Assembly (NCBI GenBank): GCA_026182355.1
Contig: JAPFBL010000068.1
Location: forward strand, 930,001 to 994,000
Reading direction: 5' to 3'
Source: Hermatobates lingyangjiaoensis
Lineage: Eukaryota; Arthropoda; Insecta; Hemiptera; Hermatobatidae
DNA length: 64,000 nucleotides
Position numbers and translations under genes: made by a program. Below the pieces are notes generated by a model that ran no database searches, was not told the DNA's origin, and saw nothing but the letters and a program-made list of their open reading frames with translations. This document shows positions 35,604-47,290 of the stretch, in pieces. Within the stretch, counting starts at the first letter, position 1; each line of letters starts with the position of its first letter.

Positions 35604-36107
35604 AGTTTCAAATTCAACTTTTTTTTTTTTAGGAGAAGACGTAATTCTTGAAACTCCCCAAATTAGATTTTAATGTATTGAGAAATTCCCTTGATTTCAG
35701 CTCCCTTACTCTATTTATTGATATATTTTAAATAATATCTCAATATATGTATGAAAGGGTCAGCTGAGCTTCACAAAGTGTAGTGGCTTTGAAAGCCATT
35801 CTATTTTACTGCTGTTTATAATATTTGACAGCGATTTAGTACGATAAGCCGTCTAAAACGATTCAGAAAGTATCAAATCTGCCATACCAATAAAAACAAT
35901 AGGGTTTTAAACATCATTCTATTTAAATCTTAGAGCGGAATATAAAATAATTTAAAGGAAATAATTTGCATTCTAAAATGAAAATTATAATGAATTATCA
36001 ATTAAAATATTACAAGATTTTAGGATAATTAATTGCAAAAATGAAATAGAGTAAACATAAGTTTAAATAAAATATACCATGAAAAATTTATAAACAAATT
36101 AAATAAT

Positions 36108-36124
36108 TCTCTCTCTCTCTCTCT
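36108..36124. repeat. (CT)n microsatellite
   Basis: About eight CT repeats. Confidence 0.9.
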
Positions 36125-36242
36125 AATCACTACAAATTCAGCTGTGTGTTACGAATATTACTCATTACCTATGATTCCTTCACTGACTCTACAGTCAGTA
36201 GTTTGAACTGAATGGAGTTGCATATCCTTTCAACAAGTAGAT

Positions 36243-36281
36243 AACCTGAAGAAGAACACTACATATTTGAAACGCATTGTT
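36243..36281 (+). ncRNA. Hammerhead-like relic, family C
   Basis: AAC, CTGAAGA, A, GAACAC and GAA-ACGCAT-T-GTT are kept, but the 3' strand of stem II is decayed (ATATTT). Confidence 0.5.
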
Positions 36282-36370
36282 TTCAAAATAAAACCTGGTT
36301 TACCTAAGTGTCAAGTATGAGTAAACACAAGACGTTTACCTACTCAACTACTAAATAAACACTGCAGTAT

Positions 36371-36563
36371 AGGTATGCAGTTAGAATCGTAGAATTGTGG
36401 TACCCGCCTCCGCGAGGTCCACCTCGCACACCCCAAGTTTGGGTGGCTAAACTAGGAGGTGACAAAAAGGGCAACACGTTAAATAGTCGGCCTGATTTGA
36501 TCTAATGGTGTAAATGGTTGGAAAGCTAGGGTGCACAGCGATCAAAACAGGTATGCAGTTAGA
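36371..36563. mobile_element. 163-bp SINE-like insertion with 15-bp TSD
   Basis: AGGTATGCAGTTAGA occurs at 36371-36385 and again at 36549-36563. It brackets 163 bp of much more GC-rich sequence, with CCGCCTCCGCGAGGTCCACC and GGGTGGCTAAACTAGGAGG. ACACGTTAAATAGTCGG inside it faintly resembles the GACGTTAAACTGTCGG block of the SINE at 28.9 kb. A perfect 15-bp duplication implies recent target-primed insertion. No clear pol III boxes, so whether it is a SINE or another short retroelement is open. Confidence 0.75.
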
Positions 36564-37059
36564 CCCTAAAATTTGCCAATTCTTAAATTTCAAGTTTACT
36601 TTCTATGAGTAAAAATTCAGCTATAATTTTTATGCAATCTAACGTTGAAAAGCACATCTAACGTGTTATTTCCTATTTACTTATTTAAGAGTTGTTATTT
36701 TAATATATCAACGTATAAGTATATAAAAATAATAAAACTTAAAAGTATTATTCTTACTATTATCATCATAATCTCAAAAAGGGAATGCGAATAAGAAGAC
36801 AAACAGCAGAAAATATAAAAACACGAGAAATGAATGTATAAACACATCATACATAGGAACACATATTAACCTACTTTATAAGCAAGCAAAACAGCAGGTG
36901 TAGTACTAATTTTATTTGTTACCAGGAATGCGTGGTAATCTGCGTATATAAGAAAATAATTTCCAGTGTTCAAACATTAAAATACTTTTAAATATCCTGT
37001 TTTATTTCAAGTTATTTTTTTTTAAAAAAGCATATGAAATATATTTCCTACATAGACTA
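36564..37059. other. AT-rich DNA, no gene seen
   Basis: Featureless AT-rich sequence. Confidence 0.4.
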
Positions 37060-37780
37060 GTGGTGTTGTAGGAGTGGGTTTTTGATAAGGTAGGGATACG
37101 ATTCGGTTAGTGTGTCATGTGGTTTAGACGTGAGATGCGATGTGGTATGGGTGATTTGCTATGTGTGTGAAGTCGCGTGAGCATCTCCATGTGTGTGTAA
37201 TGGCAAGTGTGTGGTATAGTGAGATGAGTATGTAACATTTAGAAAGGTCTGAATATTTTGTGATTCAATCATAATTAATGTTTGAGTTCAAGAAGATGTT
37301 TAAATTGATTTGATTTCTCGATTTTTCAATATTTCTCTACATCAGCCTAGTAGGGTTATTCTAAAATAGAACATATTATTTATGGATATATTAACAAATA
37401 AGCAAATGAAGATCACAATATTAAATAGAAAAGAAAAATGATGATTGAATTTGTTAAAAAGTTAGTAAAAGTAAAAGATGGACAATATAAAATTACTGAT
37501 AAAAAGTGGGAAGAGGGAGCATTTTGTGGACGAGACGAAGATTAAATGATGTTAGCCGTGGACGGGGAAGTTATTGCAGACGCTTCACTCGGCAAAAGAG
37601 TTAGGTGTAACATTTAGAGAAGAGACAACTTTTTCGGTTCAGGCGGGGAAGATTCTGAAAGGAACTAGATTTGGCCAACGCTGAAAGACTGTTCCGTGCC
37701 ATACACGTTATTGAATTTATCAGGCAACTACGTGATTTATACCGCTCTTCCCAGATATCCTTCATACATCTTTATTCCTT
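37060..37780. other. G-rich flank and balanced island
   Basis: 37060-37240 is G/T-rich on the + strand. 37490-37750 is balanced and CpG-containing (GCCGTGGACGGGG, GGCGGGG) and ends in a C-rich edge (CCGCTCTTCCC). No coding evidence. Confidence 0.4.
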
Positions 37781-38149
37781 TTTTTTATTTCATTTTCCAT
37801 ATAAATATTAAAAGTTTTCTTTAGCTAAATTCATCAATTTTTGAAGGTATTGCTTATTGAATAACTGATGAAATATATATATCTATATGTTCAAATCAGT
37901 TGAATATAGTAAATATAGTGTTACCAGTCAGCTATTGTTTTCAAAATCGCTAAACCTAAAACATTATTTTCTTAAATTGATTAGAAGACACAAATTTAGG
38001 TCATATTATTAAATATTTAAATAGAACGCAAGACAGAGTTTTTTTTAACCAAAATTACAATTTTTATTGTACAATTGCAATGCAGTAACAATTGTTTTAA
38101 GTGTTAGGAGACCAACTAAAATACATAATATGTAAGCAACTTTATCAAC

Positions 38150-38420
38150 TGTTCATATGTGCTCGTATGTTCTTGAAGATGAAACTGTTCTGAAATAAGA
38201 AGAAAACTTTAAAAAAAAATGGTGTCAAGTTGACTAGATGAAATAGAAATTATCATATTGATGATATTTTATAAATAGCTTATGTGTAACGGTGCGCTCT
38301 TGAAGATAAAATCACTCTGGGTAAGGCTATGCAAGGAGGAAAAATAAATCATGCTATCAAGTTAACCTGGTGAACCAAAGTATAACATTGAGGTTGGGAG
38401 GAGAATTAAGGAGGTAAGCT
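38150..38420 (+). repeat. Old 127-bp tandem pair with PLE-type motif
   Basis: TCTTGAAGAT occurs at 38171 and 38298. Each is followed at matching distance by an AAA-rich block, then (G/C)TATCAAGTTNAC(T/C)NG and GATGAA or GGTGAA. The TCTTGAAGAT start matches the hammerhead-like site after the PLE at 61.79 kb (TTGAAGA core). Confidence 0.5.
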
Positions 38421-38719
38421 CATTATAATTATCTATTAACGTTACGTTTCTCGTTACCTTTATTGATTTATTTTTCCAATAGTCACACTCCTGTGTGTTT
38501 TCATCTGTGTTGCTTTTCTAGGAAGGCCAGAGTGTGCATGTACAATATGTGCAAGCCCCAATATCGAGTTACAAATATATAAGATTTCTAAATTTTTCCT
38601 TACTCACGATTTTTTTGTATTCAACTTTATTTGGGGTGTGAACTCATGGCTAAATCACTTGCATCATCTCCAAGAGGAGCAGAACATAAGATTTTAAAGT
38701 CTATAACGTTGCGAATTCT

Positions 38720-39490
38720 ACACACGAGATTCTGCAGTGGTCACGACATACACACTCAGTGATAGACACACATAACTTTAATGTGTTGTGACAAAAATAA
38801 ACATCAAAGGGAAAACATTAATGTGTTGATTAATGTATACCTACACCTAGATGACGACCCACTAATCTGTGATATCGCGCCTAAACGAATATGACGATAC
38901 ACTAATGTGTCGCAACACACCTACATGGTACACTCACTAATATGACAAAATACACACTTTATCTCAATATCCCAATGTTTGGTATACACTTACCACATAA
39001 ATGAAAACACATTAATTTGCTACACACACTTTAAAAATTATGACAACCATCTAAAGATTGGGGCACACCTACACATAATGAGCACACACTACACAATGAT
39101 AGCGACGCACTCATATGTTCCGAAACACTTTCTTATTAATGAGTACGCACCAAATTATTGTGACATACCTAAACGAGAGGAGGCATTAAAAGTAACGACG
39201 CCCTGTGCAATAATATGCCACGACACACTTACATACGAGTATCAATGTATCAATGTCGTATCAATCTCGTATAATCTCGTATCAATGATCACACACTAAT
39301 GTGTTGAGAATACTTTTAAATTGATGACGAAACAATGATGTGTTATAGCACACCTGCAAACAAAAACTAATATGCCGACACATATTAATAACACACAGAG
39401 TTAAAATGTTGGTACACACTCAAACTGATGTCAACATACTATTGTATGAGACTTGTCTAGAATTGATGGTAAGTAATGGTGTGTATGTTA
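38720..39490. repeat. Highly decayed satellite-like array
   Basis: Variants of ACACACTAATGTG(T), GATGACGACACACTAAT and ACACACCTACA recur dozens of times with irregular spacing over about 770 bp. A younger sub-repeat of TATCAAT(G/C)TCG lies at 39239-39292. The 106-codon open frame (38979-39299) is a by-product of the repeat and not a gene. Confidence 0.65.
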
Positions 39491-39659
39491 ACACTAGTAT
39501 ACGACTTAAATCAGCTTACTAACGCGGTATCAATGTGGTAAGGAAACAATGCCTTAAAATAATATAAATCAATTATATCCAATTGTCTGATTGGAAATAA
39601 AAAAAACCTTTATTTTAAATGTTAGATACTTATGAAATAATGATTAGGCAGTGTAAATA

Positions 39660-39860
39660 AGATGTGGTTTGGGTAAAAAAGCCGGATCGGGAGAGTTACA
39701 TGGCGATAGGGAATCAATCTGCTTTGCAGAAGCAACACTGGAGGCGCAATATCAAGTCGTCATCGGCTGATCCAATCTCGTGGGAGAGGCTCAGTCCCTC
39801 CGGACCCCAAAGCCTCATCCAATTCCGCTAATAACCTCCTCCGCCAATATTTGTCAACCA
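39660..39860. other. GC-richer island with purine-to-pyrimidine switch
   Basis: A GCCGGATCGGGAGAG left part, a CpG-bearing centre (GTCGTCATCGGC), and a CCCTCCGGACCCC and CCTCCTCCGCC right part. One of the clearest skew switches in the window. Confidence 0.5.
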
Positions 39861-40679
39861 ACTCTTTTAAAAGACATTCAATATTCCAATTCTTCACATC
39901 CTGGCATTCTTTCAACAATACTTTTTCTTTATTTCATTAATTAAACTCTAACTGCCCATGCAATTCAAATCAATAGATTTATGATCAGTTGGTTCTAAAA
40001 GTCCGAAAAGTAATTTCAAGAAACAATAATAAAAACTCATTATTACTGGAAATCAAGATAAACTTTATGTTTTTACTCAGTTCACAAGATATATCATTTA
40101 ATATAATTACTAAATTTCTAAATTTTGGAAATACAAGAAAATTCTGTAATTTTTGATTGCACCGTCAAGAGAATCAAAATGATATAAAACTAGTAATGAT
40201 TAGTTTCAAAGAAACGAGTTTCGAACACTTAGTATTCTTCTTCACGTTTACATCTACACTGTTGAGATCATGGCAACAAAACATAGAAAGAGCTCTTCCT
40301 TCCGTAGTTAGTTTTTAAGATAATACTCACTTCTGTGGGGACAATTGTTTTTGAAGTTCCCCATCATGAGTTATTATAACAAACTATAACAGATGGCATA
40401 AGTAATGAACTTAATTTTATTTTCATCCCATTTTGGTAACCTTAGTTTGATCTAATGGTCTAGCTGTTTACTCACTACTCAAGATGGTGAAGGATGTTTG
40501 AATATAACACGGGCTTAAATCAGCCTTGTGTTTTTCTCAATAATATCTAATGATTGAATAATACAAAAGCATCACACAGGAAATAAAAAAATGGTTATAC
40601 TTCTCAAAATGCAGTTAACAAAAGATAGATAACAGAATTGTTAAACGATTTCATGATATATTTATAAATGCAAATGTCT
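39861..40679. other. AT-rich DNA with one hammerhead-like relic
   Basis: Only the family C relic at 40215-40250 was recognised: minus strand GTGAAGA, A, GAATAC/GTGTTC, GAAACTCGTT. Confidence 0.45.
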
Positions 40680-41180
40680 ATTTTGGTGAGAAATAGAGTG
40701 TTTGATGTCCCCTACCAATCAGTTGGATTTCCTAGTTCTGGCTGAGAAGTGGGAAGGAAATGTTTCAATCTGGGCATTGAATAAATGAAAGGGTTCTGAG
40801 GTGATCAGATGAAGTGGTTGGTTTGGCTTGGGGTTGGTGGGGGCAATAAAGGGAATATCAGAGAGATATTAGACGGCAGTCTGGTCAGAACCTATTTATT
40901 TATACAGACAGTAATTTGACGCACTCTGACGTCACCAAACAACCCCGACCTTCCCCAATCCACCCTAGATTGCTGTTTTCCTTAGTTTATAGCGCTCCTT
41001 CTCGCACTCACTCGCTCGCATTGCTTCATAACTACTACTGTCACTTTTACGACCACAGCTCTCCTAACCCCTTCTTTCACACCCATTCTTAACCACTCGC
41101 ACCTTACTCTGGATACATTTCACGCGGACTTTTTATGCTTCAACACGATACCCCTTCAGTCGTACAGCATGTGCCTAATT
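40680..41180. other. Island with strong G-to-C skew switch
   Basis: The left 180 bp contains GGCTTGGGGTTGGTGGGGGC. The centre has GACGCACTCTGACGTCACC (a CRE-like TGACGTCA at about 40939). The right 200 bp is C/T-rich (CCCCGACCTTCCCC, CTCACTCGCTCGC). No coding potential. Confidence 0.5.
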
Positions 41181-43259
41181 TTATATTATGGCAGCCTATT
41201 GGCTGTCAATACGGGTAACGAAAACCATTCAACATTTGTACAATTAGATACTGTCTAGAATTTATACAATCTACTCCTAAACAATCTTTTATATTCATAA
41301 AATCAACGTTTGGATATTCAATTTTCTTTTTCTTCTCCCTAAATTTAGTTGATTATATTAAGCAAGTGGAAATGAAAATCAATATATTAATATAAAAAAA
41401 AATGTTTCATTTCAATTTATACCTCCCCACTATGTTCAAGTAAGTCTGAAGATTAACAGTACGTATTTGGTATCTAGATCACGATTCTGAATTTATACAG
41501 CAAGATATTCAAGATGTAAGGTTTCTAGATCACATTGGCAGGAAAATCACAATTCTAAATGTGGATCTAGTCTAGTCTAGTTTAAGTTTCTATATATTAC
41601 AACGGTATGAAGATCAATATTTTTAATTTAGATTATTTGCTAGTATAGATTCGTGAGTTTCAGTAGTTCATAATGACATGCAGACTGTATTTTCCTGATT
41701 TCGCGGAACATATAAAGAAAAAAAAATCCAGTTGTTCTTTAGTTAACGTCATATCTTGAATCTTTTCCAGATCTGCTACCATCAAGCAAAGCAATATTAT
41801 GCAACCATATAATAATGGTGATCAATGGAATTCTTACCAGATCTTTATGAAGAGAACAAGGAATGGAAATACACTTGGAATTCATTGCACTTACATGTAA
41901 ACATGCTACATTTCTACTTACTTCAAAACCTTATAACATGTATTCTTTTCATTCCTTTCGTGACGGAAAGAATTGTTATAAAGTAACGAATTAAATAATA
42001 GAAAATATTGTGAGGAGTATATAGACAACAAGAGAAGGATACAAACATGTTAAAACACTCCCTATGAAAACTATACGATGATTGAAAACTGATTTTATCG
42101 TTGAATGGTTACTCTATTTTAGATTCATTCATGTAGTCTAAAGCGGGTGATGTGTATCTGGTGATCTAAGGTAGTGTTAGTCACTAAAACAAAGTGTAAC
42201 ATATGCACATTATCCATTAGTTAACCTACTGAAAACAATAATGCATCCTTTGAGGCTTGTCCTCAACTGTAAAACAAAGCTGCATTTGCTTTGCCAGTTG
42301 AGCAATCAGAACCAAAACGATACTGTTGAACAGAACGATGCCTTATTAAAGAAATCTCTAGGAAAAGAGAAAGGAAAAATAGTGGAAATCCCTTCAAAAA
42401 CATAGGTAATTTGTAAGGTTGTTATAGACTAGACGTACTTTAAAAGTACGTTTGAAACAAGGAAACGTACTTTGAATTGTATGAGAGGGAGCAGGAAAAA
42501 CATAAAAATACTGACGGTCTTCTTAACTGGTCACTGCAAACTCAACGGCTAGAAGGAAAAATTAATGCCTTGTTGATTTAATGGTTGGATAAGAGTAAAT
42601 ATATATAACATATATAACAACCGTAGAAAGATCACACCTTTGGAGCCAGCTTTTCTTTTTATAAAGCTTTATAGTCTTTATAAAGGAGTAAAAACTACTA
42701 ATGAAGTATAGGAAGTACTGTCAGTGGAATACAACAGTTCTTTGAGGACTTGGTATTTATCACACCCTACATATAATAATGTATACAATCCTTAGAGAAA
42801 TAACTACCAAAAAGAAATAACTACAGTATTAGCACTAACGTAATGACATATCATACTGTCTTACAATAATAATAACTAATAACTTTGGGTTCAAAAACTT
42901 ACTCTATAACACGGCTTACGCAGAACTATCTCGTAAATATAGCTGTCTTCTGAACTAGGTTTGAAAAAATATAAAAATTACGATAGTTATTACAAAAATT
43001 ACTCAATTATCTGTGAGTGAAATATAACTGATATCACAAAACAACTTATGGATTCCTTGTCAGCGTTTTATGATAATATTTTTTTTAATTATAATTATAT
43101 TATTCTTTGTGCTATATATTTTAATACAGTAAAACATTTATTCTATATTTATGTATGTATAAAGTTATTATTTAAAATATTTTATCAATAAATCATTAAT
43201 GAAGTAAAACATTTTTAAAATTCTAAAGTAGCTGGTTAGCCAGTTATCCTATAGATTGA
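41181..43259. other. AT-rich DNA, no gene seen
   Basis: Unique-looking. A small cluster of ACGTAC palindromes lies at 42424-42475. Nothing coding recognised. Confidence 0.4.
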
Positions 43260-43590
43260 AAATTAATAAACGGCCGGTCCAATGAAAGCAGCCCAAGTGA
43301 TAAAGTTAGAAGAGAAGGTGTTACAATGCAATAATCGTTTTTCTAAGCCAGCCTCGACAGAATATTTGCAACACTACTAATCCAACTTGCTAAAACTAGG
43401 TCCTAAACAGCAGTGCGTGCAGTTCACGACAGCCATACATACAAGACAGTTTTCGGATTGGTCGGACCCCACTATCCCCAGCCTTAAACCGCAAATTTCA
43501 CCTAACCCCCTCAACTCTTAAACATTGGTCAAATAAATAACATAGTTTAAACTCAACAATTCCGCCCTCCTCACAGTTTTTGATTCCATT
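43260..43590. other. GC-richer island, C-rich right edge
   Basis: Begins AAACGGCCGGTCC, then GAAGAGAAGG. Ends in CCCCACTATCCCC and CACCTAACCCCCTC. Unique and non-coding by inspection. Confidence 0.4.
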
Positions 43591-43832
43591 TATTCTCAAA
43601 CTTGAATAGAGTTAGAAACTAAACTCTCATTCTAGAAGCATTCTACGACCACACGAAACTCAGTGACACAGATATATGCATTTGTTAGCCTCTGGAACAA
43701 TGCAGTAATAAACCTTTTTGGCAACCAGATAAAATAAAAACGTTAATACCATGGGTACCAGAATAGTTCTTTTATTTATAATTTATTAATAAGAAATTTA
43801 TAAATTAATATTGTATACTTGTCACCTCTTTC

Positions 43833-43875
43833 TAACTCTTTAAAGACAGTTCAGAAAAAAACTGTTTTTTCTTTC
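43833..43875 (+). ncRNA. Hammerhead-like relic
   Basis: AACTCTTTAAAGACAGTTCA followed by AAAAACTG and TTTCAGTG is collinear with the fold at 22113-22149, but the core is disrupted. Confidence 0.3.
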
Positions 43876-43899
43876 AGTGCCACTGCTGGCTGAGCTAGA

Positions 43900-45019
43900 T
43901 ATCTTTATTCATAATTTCTAAACCGCCCAGTCATCTTCCTTTTGCTGTCATTAACGTTAATAAAAATGCTCCCATCAGTTCAGTATATGCTCGCTAGAAG
44001 CAGCATCTGCACTCGATACTTTGATAGTTACAACCCTGCTCACATCCAGAACCACCCACAGACCCATTTCCATCCCTATTCACGGCACTCACTATAGCGT
44101 TAAAAATAAACACCCTTCAAAACATAACTCTCCTTCAAAATAAATTCACAGAGTCTGGTTAGTGTCTTACAATGCTTGAAACTACATAATTCCTCCAAAC
44201 ATCACACAAACCCCATTCCCATTTCAACCCACCCACACAAATAGGTTGCGAACCCCATCAATATTATCTACTTATCCACAATTTCAACGTATTATTAAAG
44301 AACTCATCAAAATTCCCCCTTCATTTCTATCTCTTCAACCATATTTTCTAATGACACACTGTGCTTACATATTTTTCCCCAAATCCGTACTCCCGTACTT
44401 AAAACTCTATAAACTAAAGTCAGAGGAAGGACATACATAAACGATATCACAAAACTTCATTTCGAAGAGACATACTACTCTTCTGCAGAAGCTATTCTTC
44501 ACGTGCAGAGGTTGTTCGGTATGTCTACTTCTTAACCTTCTCCACTTCAGACAACCATTCTCCAACCAATATTATCCTCTTCATATCCGTAATAACTGCA
44601 TTTACTATTTAGAATGCACCAGTTCAAGTGTAATTTTTATGAAGACCAGTGGTTTTGATTGAAATATCTTATCCTATTTCTGAATTCTTGTTGTATTTAG
44701 AAGTTGATATGTAACCAATCACCAGGTTTTTTTTTCATTTTTAGATAAATGAAATATAAAGATAACTTATCTTTCTAATTTGAATGGAACATAAAAAGAT
44801 TATTTTAGAAAGAATAAATAAATAATTTTAGACTATTTCAGAGATATATTGATATAAACAAAGCATAGAAACATAGAAAAAGAAAAGCTACCAACAATTA
44901 TTTGAAGAAAAGTTTTTTTTTTTAAAAATAAAAGGGAATTTATTAAATATTTGTTACTGAATATGAAATACTGTGAATTCTTCTTTTTCAGAAAATAGAA
45001 TAATGAATATGTATAAAAG
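43900..45019. other. C/T-rich to AT-rich DNA, no gene seen
   Basis: 43980-44420 is C-rich and G-poor on the + strand. The rest is AT-rich. No coding evidence. Confidence 0.4.
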
Positions 45020-45380
45020 AAGTATAGGTGGAGGGAAAGGGGAGTTGAAAGTAAAACAAAATATAATTTATCATTCTGAGAGGGAAACAGACGGTTTGGG
45101 GAGAAAAGGTTCACAAAAAAAAAAAGGGAGGGCGGGGTCTGGTCAAAGAAATAGTAGGGGCAGTGGAAGAGATTTTATCGAGTGTTTTCACATTGCATAC
45201 ATAAAGAGTGTTTGAGGGAGGATTAAGGGAGGCACTAAGTGAATGAAGCCGCGCTGCCAGGACCGACCACTTAGACTGAGATTCCCCGAAGGCAGCATTT
45301 CATTTACTCACTCTCCAAGTAGACGATTTCCAAGTCCGCCAAATGCTCAATGTCCCCATTTCAATATTAAATCCTATTTG
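45020..45380. other. Island with strong purine-to-pyrimidine switch
   Basis: GGTGGAGGGAAAGGGGAG, then AAAAAAGGGAGGGCGGGG on the left; CGCGCTGCCAGGACCGACC in the centre (about 45250); CACTCTCC, GTCCGCC and GTCCCC on the right. Non-coding. Confidence 0.5.
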
Positions 45381-46119
45381 TCCCATTCCTTTAATTCGTG
45401 CTTTTCTATTATCTATGAATTCAATATAGATTTGTCGTCAATTCTCTTAACAAATCCTTTTGTATGAACAGAAGCTTGTATGGGGCATCTTGATAGCAGA
45501 TGGCATGATATACTTTATCGACCAAAAAATATATTTTAAATTAATTGAAACAACCTTATAATTACCAACTCTCTTAATAAATAAATTTTAATATAACAAT
45601 ATGTTCTGAATAAATTATGACAACATCTTGTTCTGTTTTAAATTAGTTTAATGATTTGTAATGATAAATCAATTATACCCTACGTACTTTTTTATCGTAC
45701 GGCCTTTTAGCAATGGGTAAGCCACATTACCGGGTTGATTCTACATATGCAGTCCTAATTTTAGTGTATTTAGAATAAAGATCTTTAAGAAATACCTGAT
45801 GTTGTACAGGCTTGGGACCACCGGCTTAACATCCTCTACGAAGACAATGTGCTTTGATTTTTCTAACCACCCTATTGAAGGGATCGAGATCATTGTGAGA
45901 ATCAAAGCCGAGTTTCACAAGTCCAGAGGCCAGTATGCAAGCCACAGGGGAATTACCCACACCTCACATACTACAAGTCATATAATTGATTTCTAGTACA
46001 ACCATCAGGCTTTTCAGTTTGGAAGCTAATAAAGCCTTTCACTGTTAACAACTAGTACCATTTTTAACGTTTCAAGCTTATTTTAACTTTACTGTGTCAT
46101 TTTTATTTTATATTATATA
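45381..46119. other. AT-rich DNA, no gene seen
   Basis: No recognisable element. Confidence 0.4.
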
Positions 46120-46236
46120 TATATACAAGATTTCAGATAAACATGTGAATTAACAATCAATGATCAAACCACCATGGGAAAAAAAGATTAAATGCTATGT
46201 TAGATGAAAGATCTATATCACTTGTATTCCATTTTG
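46120..46236. mobile_element. Family A relic, collapsed
   Basis: ACAAGATTTCAGATAAACAT, CAATCAATGATCAAACCACC and a right-arm remnant GAAAGATCT...TTGTATTGTGG survive. The hammerhead centre is deleted. A TA tract precedes it. Confidence 0.65.
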
Positions 46237-46329
46237 TATTGTGGATTATTATCATAATAAATATATATATATATAATCTATAGTATAAAATATATCATAT
46301 GAAAATAATCAATCAACCGATTTAATAAT

Positions 46330-46452
46330 GGATTAATTTACACAATGAAAAAATTTTAACATCAGTTACACATTCTAAAACTCAATCAACCAGTTGACGA
46401 AAGGCCTTAGAGCATTGTTCCCAAATTTTTTTCATTGTGGTAAATTAATCCA
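46330..46452. mobile_element. Small foldback, 27-30 bp arms
   Basis: GGATTAATTTACACAATGAA on the left and TTCATTGTGGTAAATTAATCC on the right (without the extra G) flank about 65 bp that includes CAGTTGACGAAAGGCCTTAG. A TA tract follows. Confidence 0.6.
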
Positions 46453-47077
46453 TATATATATATGGTATTTATTTACTCTAAGTAAATGGAATAATCAATA
46501 AAACGACAACCAGCTTATTTTTACATCTTCATCTTTATAAACCTCTTTTTATGATTTTTAAAAATAAATATTTAATACAAGAACTGGTTGCAAACACTTC
46601 TACAAGAAATCATAAATAAAATAATAAAAGCATAAAATATCTTCATCTCTTTTGAAGTCCAACTTTCACTTTCACTTTTTATTTAAGTTTGAATGGAGGG
46701 GTAAGTGGTGATTAGATATAAAACACTGACCTGAATCATTCAGAGAAATACATATTTCAAAGAGTTAACAAGCCTTTAAACAGGTTATCTATGAATGACA
46801 TCATGGATCTGGTTGTAACGGCCAACTGTTTTAGTTCTTACATCCTCCACATTCATCCTTTATTATAGGGATTCCACAATAAATTGTCTTCTATTGCCCT
46901 ATTCAAACCACCTACTAGACACAGTTATCGACAAATGCAATATTCAGAGCTTCAAAAAGGCGTAGTATTCCAATCTTATTTGACTACATTTTCTTATTTC
47001 TTGTAATATAAGAGTTAAATAAAACCCAGAGTGTTAATCTGATTGGAGAGAATAATTGTGTCGTATTTATTCATACT
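46453..47077. other. AT-rich DNA, no gene seen
   Basis: No recognisable element. Confidence 0.4.
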
Positions 47078-47290
47078 AAAGTAAATGGATAATACAAAGT
47101 TCCCTCACAAACATTTTTTTTTTTTAATTCAAACTAAGCGTTTCAAACACTTCGTGTTCATCGTCAGGTAAACTTCCAATGGAAGGAGTAGAGGGCCGAT
47201 AATCGTCGAACGTTCACTCTGTCGGTTACGAGAGTTATACCTAATGTTTGAAGACGAAGTGTTCGAACTTAATTTATATAAAAAAAAAGA
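47078..47290 (-). mobile_element. Family C element with hammerhead-like site
   Basis: The minus strand carries CTGACGA (47162-47168), T, a GAACAC/GTGTTT stem with GAA loop, GAAACGCTTA. The outer flank GTAAATGGATAAT(A)CAAAG (47083 on) is shared with the foldback at 48816-48938. A second partial module, GACGAAGTGTTCGAAC, lies in the opposite sense near 47248. Confidence 0.6.

Larger units (their letters stand above)
35105..35640. mobile_element. Family C foldback (compound)
   Basis: Outer inverted copies of the hammerhead-like module lie at 35130-35170 (-) and 35565-35603 (+). An inner palindrome (about 35392-35562) has arms sharing TTCAAATAATTCACTCTGAT and CTCACAGATATGTATAT. The left outer module is separated from the inner palindrome by about 200 bp of unrelated sequence, which includes a GTGGGG...CCCCAC hairpin near 35236. 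Relics of this family are at 36243, 40215, 47078 and 48528. Confidence 0.82.

Noticed and set aside
38979..39299. 106-codon open frame
   Set aside because: Entirely inside the decayed ACACACTAATGTG repeat; His/Thr/Tyr repetition reflects the repeat.
40440..40500. Second copy of the 163-bp insertion
   Set aside because: Only TTTGATCTAATGGT is shared with 36500 on; too short to distinguish from chance.
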